Below the pieces are notes generated by a model that saw nothing but the letters and a program-made list of their open reading frames with translations, was not told the origin of the DNA and did not search any database. 64,000 nucleotides of DNA from Rhynchonema sp. JSB1_4 (Eukaryota; Nematoda; Chromadorea; Monhysterida; Xyalidae): the NCBI GenBank assembly GCA_030248065.1, contig JASAMV010006656.1, forward strand, positions 62,001-126,000. The letters are read 5' to 3'. Positions 57,201 through 64,000 of the stretch are shown here, piece after piece; positions within the stretch are counted from its first letter, which is position 1, and each line of letters begins with the position of its first letter. A program made the position numbers and the translations under genes.

Positions 57201-59491
57201 TGCGGAAGCCCGTTCTTTTTTTAAAACTTTTCATTGTTAAATCATCTGCTGAGCAGATTACATGACCCAAAATCGCAAAATCACCCTGTTCAAATTGTTG
57301 CGACTGACAGATGTTCGTTAGTTAATTGCGTCGACACCAACTCAATAACACTTACATAAGAAGATTAAATGGAAGAGCCACAGTTACAAGACCGAATGTA
57401 GAGTTTACGGGCATGAAAATAAATACGGGCGCTTGACACACAGATCATTCGTCGTTTGTGCAACAACGCCGTCAATGGTCACTTCAATTCCTACACGCAC
57501 GCGGTGTCGGCGATGGAGCTGATGGTGGTGCTGTCGCGCGAGTGGCGGGTGCGCAAACATTTGGCTCGATTCTACGTCGAGGCGCTCAACACGAACAGAG
57601 ATGTGGTAAGTTACGCATGCTATGCCGCTGTCGAATTTAAATTTTAGAATAGGTCCTGATTCTCTTGTCTGGTGTCACTAATGGCCAGTATGCAACTTGT
57701 TGTTTCCAAGCATCAGCAAGTCTCCAAATAATTCAATTTGACAAAGAGCCCGTGACAAAGGCAGATCTACTGTAATTTAGTCATGTAACTCTAACACATC
57801 CGCGAGTTTTTTTTATAATAAAAGCTATTTCAATTCTCACCGGTTATGTTCAGGCAGTGGTGTCGTTGGGGGGGGGAAGGGGGTTACCCCCTAGTATCCG
57901 GTATCTTGATTTTTTCACCCAGGGGTATCCGGTATCCTGACTTTTTGTCCAGGGGTATCCTACCCTAAAATTGTTCCGAAAACCGTAAAAATCGCCCATT
58001 TCTACCTCCAAAATGCTCAAAATCGCTTGCTGGCGCAAGCATAACCCCAAAAATGACCATTTTTTGCGCTTCCAACACCAATTTTGCTCAATTTTCGTCT
58101 AAAAATTGACGTTTTTTGAACAACCCCCGGGGGATCCGAGATTTTTTATTTTGGGGGGCAACCCCCCTGGTATCCGAGATTTTTCATTTTGGGTATCCGG
58201 TATCCGAAAATTTTGGATTTTGGGTATCCGGTATCCTGACTTTTTGATTTCCCAACGACACCACTGTGTCCAGGTCGAGCAAATGTTTCTAATGGTGCAT
58301 AAAATAGAATCGTTGCATGAAATAAACGTTTACCTTTCGGATTGAGGAAAAAAAGACTCACAATAAACAAAAACCGAGCCACATCATTGCAGGCACTGTC
58401 ACTTCTGCAAGGTTGTCCATCTCCGTCCAGCAGCGGCGGCTGTCCGTTTGTGAAGGAGGTCAACGAATACAAGGACAGGCTGGAACAGGATTTGGCACGG
58501 TTTGGAATAGAAGCGCCGAGTGGGGTACGTTACGTTAAAGTGCACGAAGCGTTGTTACCTTCTCAGAGTTGCAAGCTCCATTGTAGAAGCGTTTTTTGCA
58601 TTGGTTATACTACACTTTCTACTACGTTAAAAAATTAGCATTGGAGTGCCAGTTTCTCTTTTTCAGAGTGTTCATGTGATGCTGCGAGCCCAGTTTCCAC
58701 ACGTAAAATACGCAATCGGGCAGATTATGCGACATCGAAAGTTAGTCCTTCCTCATGTTCTATTTATTTTTGTTCAGCCGTATTTTCTTCGCACGTGCGG
58801 TGCACTAAAAGCCATCATCAGTGTGAACGCACCGAAAATTCACTTGAGTTTAGTTGGGAACAAGCAGTTGTTATGATGTTTCCTTAGTGATCCGATGTTT
58901 CACGCGACAGATATAACTACAAATGTGTGATCGCCGGCTGGGATGGCACGTGCGCGGCAACACCGGCCTGGCAGAAACAGATGGGCGTGCAGAAGCTGGA
59001 AAAGGGCAGCAAACAACCGTTCTATAATGTGTTGGCTGATGATGGCAGTAGTCGGTATGCAGCTGAAGGTGGGGTGAATGGGTTATTCTGCCTTTTATTT
59101 GTTTATTATATTTAGTTAGTTTCTGTTGTATTGTGTTCTTTGTAGCAGCAACTTTTGGGCATGATTATTTGTTTTATGGTCAGTTACCAATTTTATGTGC
59201 ATTTGGTAAACTGTGCTGTGTCTTGCAGATAACCTGATGTTCGAACCAGAACCCGAGCGAATTGAGCACGAAGAAGTGGCGAAATACTTCGAATCCTATT
59301 GTGGCACGCACTACGTTCCCAATCCCGAGCACGGGTGTGTGGTACATTTTTGATGTAATTATTGATAAAGTAATGTAACGGAACGTATTTCGCTATTTGA
59401 ACATTGTTTCAGCATGCAATACCCGGACGATAATGCTGTCGTCGCTAAATACATCGCTGAAAATTATGACCGATCGGAAACAGTTAAATAA
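54287..59491 (+). CDS. fbxo21: F-box only protein 21 (FBXO21)
   Basis: Substrate-receptor subunit of an SCF (SKP1-CUL1) ubiquitin ligase. Fourteen exons: 54287-54454, 54657-54811, 54990-55097, 55160-55281, 55611-55775, 56162-56286, 56539-56681, 56953-57100, 57444-57605, 58393-58524, 58667-58740, 58911-59068, 59229-59334, 59413-59491; 1845 nt, 614 residues (human 628), phases closing. Domain order is that of FBXO21: F-box (SLSSLPDELWLRIVSD), SirB1/transglutaminase-like region (GIDGEFLVAINFPGRFLLR, YNYIDVWDRF), and a C-terminal YccV-like hemimethylated-DNA-binding fold (FPHVKYAIGQIMRHRKY, CVIAGWDGTC, QPFYNVLADDGSSRYAAE). The start at 54287 puts the F-box first; 54161 is an in-frame alternative. 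The acceptor of exon 2 is the least certain. Introns 5 and 9 each hold a CAGTGGTGTCGTT-type MITE. Confidence 0.94.
55931..56046. mobile_element. hAT-like MITE, CAGTGGTGTCGTT family, short copy
   Basis: 116 bp in FBXO21 intron 5. Ends CAGTGGTGTCGTTGGGG and TCCCAACGACACAACTG; flanks CACTCAGC (55923-55930) and CACTCAAC (56047-56054), 7 of 8. An internal deletion of the 412-bp form at 57855. Confidence 0.8.
57855..58266. mobile_element. hAT-like MITE, CAGTGGTGTCGTT family, full copy
   Basis: 412 bp in FBXO21 intron 9. Ends CAGTGGTGTCGTTGGGG and CCCAACGACACCACTG; flanks TGTTCAGG (57847-57854) and TGTCCAGG (58267-58274), 7 of 8. Repeats of GGTATCCGGTATCC near both ends. Confidence 0.85.
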
Positions 59492-60410
59492 GAGCTTTTC
59501 ATTGTGCTTATCTGATTGATTGATTGTTCATCATGGGTGGTTTCGTTTGTAGATATCTGTATATTTTTCATGGATGTAAATAACGCGCTTATTTTGCAAA
59601 AAAGGTGTTACGTATATACATGCCATTCTGGTAACAGGACCTTGTATCAAGAATGGCATGGTATATATTTGTGAATATTATTTGCGTGATTTAGTCGGGC
59701 ATGTCGTGTGTGGTTATTGCAGGTGAACTAATCTTATATCACACAGATCAGAATTCTATGGATGCTTTCTCTGTTTTCGCTCGCTTTCCTCGTTTCTGAT
59801 TTTCACCGCTGTATAAAACTCTAATGGACTTGACTTGTGTGTTTGTGACCTGTTTTGGTGCGACACAGTGGCGGCAGTATTGTTATGCAGATGTGTTGCA
59901 CAATTGCACACTTCAATACCTCAGATTTATTTGCTGGTGCGTTTTGGCACTATTTACGCGCCTGAAAACATCATGCACTTTTGTGTGCATTCAGCCAGTT
60001 TTCGGGTACGGTACCCAATGCGTAATGTCCAGAAGTTCCCAGCATTGTGCACAAGACACCACGAATCCAAGTGTGACTCTATTTCGATGACCTTTTGAAT
60101 ATCTCTGCGTGACGCAGGCTGTCTCTTTATTATTATCTATTGTGTCCACGCATGTGTTACCCAAAACATTTGAGCGAGTGTAGATCTGTTCTTTTCAAAT
60201 CCCAAGGGTCGTTCACTTTGTTGTTTTTTTTCAGCGGGAGGATGAAAAACATTCATTCTATGCACTCGGCGGAAGAAACATCAACCGAATGTGTGTGGAG
60301 CAACGCAGCAAAAGAGCGAGAGACGAGTGAAATGTCTTTGATTACTCCAAGTTCCTGACACAATAGTATCCCTGTTTGTGCAACCTGTTCACTCTGTGTG
60401 TCGCATTCGC
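59492..60410. other. intergenic between FBXO21 and ninjurin
   Basis: A short open frame at 60242-60358 begins just after TTTTTTTTCAG, which could be a trans-splice or cis-splice acceptor, and might be an alternative first exon of the ninjurin gene; I could not join it in phase. Near 59618-59655 an inverted repeat (ATGCCATTCT / AGAATGGCAT) may act as a 3' end hairpin. Confidence 0.4.
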
Positions 60411-62730
60411 ATGTCGTCACCTGACAGCAGCAAGGCTGGTGTCAATGCTTCAGCAATCAAATTCCGGTTCTACTTGCAAGACGATCAACTGCAAATAATG
60501 ACTGGAGCGGACGAAGAAGGGCGCAATCGGTTAGTGTCCGGTATTCAAACCAAAGCTGGCAATCGGTCATGGTTCCGGTAAAGTCCGATAAATCTCGAAG
60601 TGTGTATCTAATTGTCACATGATCATCCAAATTATCCAATCAAGTTTGATTTCGACCACCATGCCTCCCCGATGTATGATTAGCTGCCTGCACTTGCAGT
60701 GACGAAAGCGTGCTGTCCTCGTCAGCCGTCAATGAAAGTGAACCGTTGAATCCGTCCACCCAACCAGAAATGTCAAATGTTGAGACGATGGAAAACGCTA
60801 ACAATTGCAGTGAGTCACGACCCGTTCACATCAGGCATGCCAGTAACCTGTGCATTTCGCCTCTGTGCTTGCTTTGTTTTTATTTCTGGTGCGTTTTATA
60901 AACCCTGTGCATACCCGTGGGCTGTAAGAACCGATTCGGAACTTTTACGACATGCAAAGCTGTTGTTCAATGTGTGCACGCATTATTGTTTGTCTATTTC
61001 ACGGCCTTTGAACTGTGGTCAGTTCTGAACGTTGGTACTGTACGTATCAGCCTGGTCTTGTACACTCACACATCTGGCTCAGTTTTTCTGGATGTGCTAA
61101 TGTTTTTACTGGTTATGCTCACACGCTTTGTACCAATATTCTTGAAACACCATACGTAGCATTTCATGTTTTTGCGCACATGAGGTGCTCAAAACGAGCT
61201 GTATTATACATTGGGGTATTGATGGGGGTTGCTAAAAATTGCAAAACGTCTTTTTACGCAACAAAGAGGTCACGAGCCCAACAATCTGTCATGGAAATGT
61301 TGAAGAAATTTCATGGTTGGTTCATGTTTTTCAGATTGTCGTAAATCGACGAGCAAAACTGACCGAGACAGCGGTGGCTGGCGTGAATGGATACACAAGC
61401 ACAAACCGTCACTCGGTCACACACACCACCACCACGGCACTGACGACATTATCAACAGCAAGGTTGGTGAATTATGCGAAATATTGGCGATTTTGTGTTC
61501 CGGTTTTGTAAAATGTGTCGCAAATTGTTCTACTCCGGCAAACTCAATAATAATGTAGCGATAAGCGATATTTTTGTGCATCTTCAAGTGTACTGTGCCA
61601 AAATGACGTTGTCTGCCCGTCTGTCCAAACGAACTGTCACGCTTTGCAGTCTGGCACAAAAAAATCATAATAATACATTTCACCATAAACCGCCAAATAT
61701 AGCAAAATATAAATCAACAATCAGCAAGCAACCCCACATAAATGGACGGCACATACAACACGTTCCAGATGGACGAAGGCGCAGAGAAGGAGTACAAATA
61801 CGACAATGAGCCGGGGACGCGATTTGACGTGAATGTTTACGCAACTAAGAAGTCGGCAGCTAGTGGATTGATGGATTTGGCACTGCTCATGGCTAACGCA
61901 TCGCAGCTGAAACACGTGATTGTGTCCGGTCAGTTGGAGAGTTTGTGTGTCATGTTTTCGTCGGTTGTATTTGTTCGAAGATGACTGAACTCTTGGTATA
62001 CCATCGTTTCATGTTATGGTTTGATGAAAGCTTGAAGTCTGTCCGCCAGGCTGCTCTTGCATCACCTGGGGCATTCGCACTGGCGACTACCTGATGTTCA
62101 GTCCGTTTGCGAAAACAAGGCGTCCAAAACGGCCTGTCATCAAAATCACGCGGCTCTAAAAATGTCAGCAATAATATTTGCAGGCAGCGCGCACCGCTTC
62201 TACTGGCCAATGTTGTGCTTGCTTATCGCATCTGTCATTCTACAAGTGATCATTGGCGTCGCACTGTTGTTCCTCGCGCGTATGCCCATATCCGAGCGGC
62301 AGGTGGGCGAATTTAGGGTTTAGGGCAGAAGTGCACGGCAAAGCAGTGATTGCTTGTAGTGATTGCCTGTTCCACTCTGTCCTTTGACCGCTGCCTGCCG
62401 TCTACTGTTCTTGCTCTGTTAATGAGCTGACCGAACGGGCAGTCACAAATTTCTGACTGCTACTGCCGGGCAGTCAGATTAGTATCGTGACAGATCTAAC
62501 CAGGTCCGATCCGATCACCGAATATTTTGACCAAGTTCCGTTCACTGAATTTTGACCTTCACTTTAAACATCAGGACGATCAGGCGACGGCGCGTCGGAA
62601 CCAGAAATCCAACTTTGTCAATAATTCAGTGCTCGCGTGCATATTGCTGTTGACCACCGTCAATGTGTTCATATCTGCTTTTGGACTGGATTCGGAACGG
62701 AAAATAGTTCCGGCCCCAGCTACTGGATAG
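60411..62730 (+). CDS. ninjurin-family membrane protein, long and short forms
   Basis: Ninjurins are small plasma-membrane proteins for cell adhesion; in mammals NINJ1 oligomerises and ruptures the membrane of dying cells. Exons 60411-60577, 60700-60809, 61335-61462, 61769-61928, 62184-62302, 62575-62730 give 840 nt, 279 residues. The domain is in the last three exons: FDVNVYATKKSAASGLMDLA, LLMANASQLKHVI, helix 1 FYWPMLCLLIASVILQVIIG, helix 2 SVLACILLLTTVNVFISAFG. An ATG at 61742, preceded in frame by TAA, reads directly through the exon 4 acceptor and gives a 153-residue form, the usual ninjurin length. So two promoters are likely: a short classic ninjurin and a long form with a 126-residue N-terminus rich in Ser, Asn and His (GHTHHHHGTDD) before the ninjurin part. 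The intron before exon 6 contains a repeat shared with 34346-34575. Confidence 0.9.
62326..62478. repeat. partial copy of the Harbinger-like element at 34346
   Basis: GCTTGTAGTGATTGCCTGTT through CTGACTGCTACTGCCGGGCA closely matches 34430-34560. Termini differ and no flanking TTA pair was found. In ninjurin intron 5. Confidence 0.6.
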
Positions 62731-63615
62731 CTTGTCAGTTTTTGGTCTTAGGAATCGACGTTTGATCAATTGATACTTTAATTTTTGGTTTTGGGAACAT
62801 ATGTCTAAGTTTCAGCTTTATGTTGTACTGTAGTTTTTATTCAAGTCGGAGAGCTTTACTAAGTGTTTTTATTCACGTCTTCCACGTATTTTATCGTTCT
62901 GTTCTTGTTGAGATCTGCATACGTGCATTTTTATGTTTTGGTTTGAATCTCCTGGAATGACACATCTCAATTTTCTGCCTTATACATTTCAGTGTGATTC
63001 TCAGGTGGTTTCCTTGTGTTTCTCGTTATTGTAAATATTTATTGGCACGCGCGTACATTTTATAATGGGTTGTGACGCGCTTTCGCACGGCGAAATGAAA
63101 ACGCTTGCCAGGAAAGCTTGTAAATGTGAATGTGCGTCGTAATCTCATGGTATATGACTATATGAATAATAACACTGCTACACATCCCCTTTATGTATAA
63201 TACTGTTTTATGTACGCATTCCGGGTGCAGGTTGTTCGCCTTACTTACGCAGTTATTGTTATGTTTCTAAGAAGATTTGAGATAGAAACGTTGCGAATTA
63301 TGGAGCTCGCGATGATAAAATTTACAGAGCAGATTTCGATTGAATTTTTTGGTTTTCATGTTTTTCTTCGATACTGTTGTTCAAATAACAGATACTGAAA
63401 CCCCACGTGCGAGTTGCGTTGATGTCCCGATGTATTACACGATTTTGTAGCGTGATCTTTGATCTTGCTCCTAACCGACCACTTTCCGAGAATTTCGTGA
63501 GCTTCATGACGTCATATTTTTAGTGCGTGACCGATTTTTGTTGTTGTTTTTTTTATCGACCGACCCTTTTATCCTTTTTATTTATCATGTGAGTTCCGAT
63601 TTTCAGCAAAAAAAT
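62731..63615. other. intergenic, no gene seen
   Basis: Expected ninjurin 3' UTR and promoter of the next gene. ATTTTCAG at 63599-63606, ten bases before the next ATG, could be a trans-splice acceptor. Confidence 0.4.
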
Positions 63616-63764
63616 ATGTTGCGCCGCACATTACAACTGGGTCGATGTCTGCTGCAACAGACCTCCGCGTCCTCCTCTGTTGCGACCACGACTGGCTTGT
63701 TGGATTCACTGCTCATATCTGATCGACAATATGAACCGTTCGCGGATGGACAGCGTAGATTCAG
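63616..63764 (+). CDS. first exon of an unknown gene, probable mitochondrial precursor
   Basis: An ATG right after a splice-like TTTTCAGCAAAAAAAT opens a 149-nt exon ending at a GTGTGT donor (phase 2). The start MLRRTLQLGRCLLQQTSASS is rich in Arg, Leu and Ser and lacks acids, as in mitochondrial targeting peptides. The remaining residues (LDSLLISDRQYEPFADGQRR) did not remind me of a specific enzyme. The rest of the gene lies beyond the window. Confidence 0.5.
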
Positions 63765-64000
63765 GTGTGTATTGTTCCGAATCCTGGATAATTCTGGTGT
63801 AGTCAACGCAAGTTGTACGTGATCATAGTCGACGCGGTCCGAAATGAGCGCATGATCTATCCGTACTGTATCTAGCAGATAAGCAAAAATCTGATAAATA
63901 ATCTGATGTTTGAAAGCGCTGTCACTGGGATCGGGGGGAGGGGGTGGTACCCGACATCTACACATTTTTTGCGTCACTATTTAGAGCGCGTGTGCACGGC
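63765..64000. other. intron of the last gene, with a G-rich repeat edge
   Basis: CACTGGGATCGGGGGGAGGG at about 63924 followed by GGTGGTACCCGACATCTACA looks like the left end of another G-rich hAT-like element that runs out of the window; the far end is not visible. Confidence 0.3.

Overview
Animal nuclear DNA, most likely from a nematode. Every gene is split by short introns (several about 63 bp) with GT donors and TTTCAG-type acceptors. The gene content also points to nematodes: a MATH-BTB (BATH-type) gene, a DUF268 protein first described in Caenorhabditis, and a degenerin-type DEG/ENaC channel with the nematode-style AYG..ADFGG pore segment. FBXO21 and a ninjurin are also present. I cannot name the species. 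I assembled exons by hand from similarity to family sequences and from splice phase. For the complete models the exon lengths and phases close exactly, but no transcript was available.

Layout: (1) 1443-2839 +, MATH-BTB, first exon unresolved; (2) 3588-7059 -, DUF268 type II membrane protein; (3) 7751-8406 +, six-cysteine secreted protein; (4) 9042-12524 +, isovaleryl-CoA dehydrogenase; (5) 13326-20026 -, SLC5 sodium/solute symporter; (6) 22261-23369 +, four-helix tetraspanin-like protein with almost no large loop; (7) 24298-44297 -, DEG/ENaC channel in 17 exons over 20 kb; (8) 45393-53096 +, PA2G4/EBP1; (9) 54287-59491 +, FBXO21; (10) 60411-62730 +, ninjurin with a probable second internal start; (11) 63616 onward +, 5' end of an unknown, possibly mitochondrial protein. 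The genes have unrelated functions and do not form an operon or pathway.

The most unusual content is in the introns. At least five families of short non-autonomous hAT-like elements are present, recognisable by CAGNG...CNCTG ends and 8-bp target-site duplications (TSDs), many of them perfect. In PA2G4 intron 1 three are nested inside one another. In the DEG/ENaC gene one landed on a 3' splice site, so the TSD itself carries the working AG. There are also TA-flanked Tc1-type elements, a TTA-flanked Harbinger-like element, long foldback hairpins, a 795-bp tandem repeat carrying a piece of a DEG/ENaC exon, and a short dispersed motif (about 45-80 bp, at least ten copies) found only in introns and often just upstream of a 3' splice site. 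The SLC5 gene appears to use a non-AG 3' splice site.
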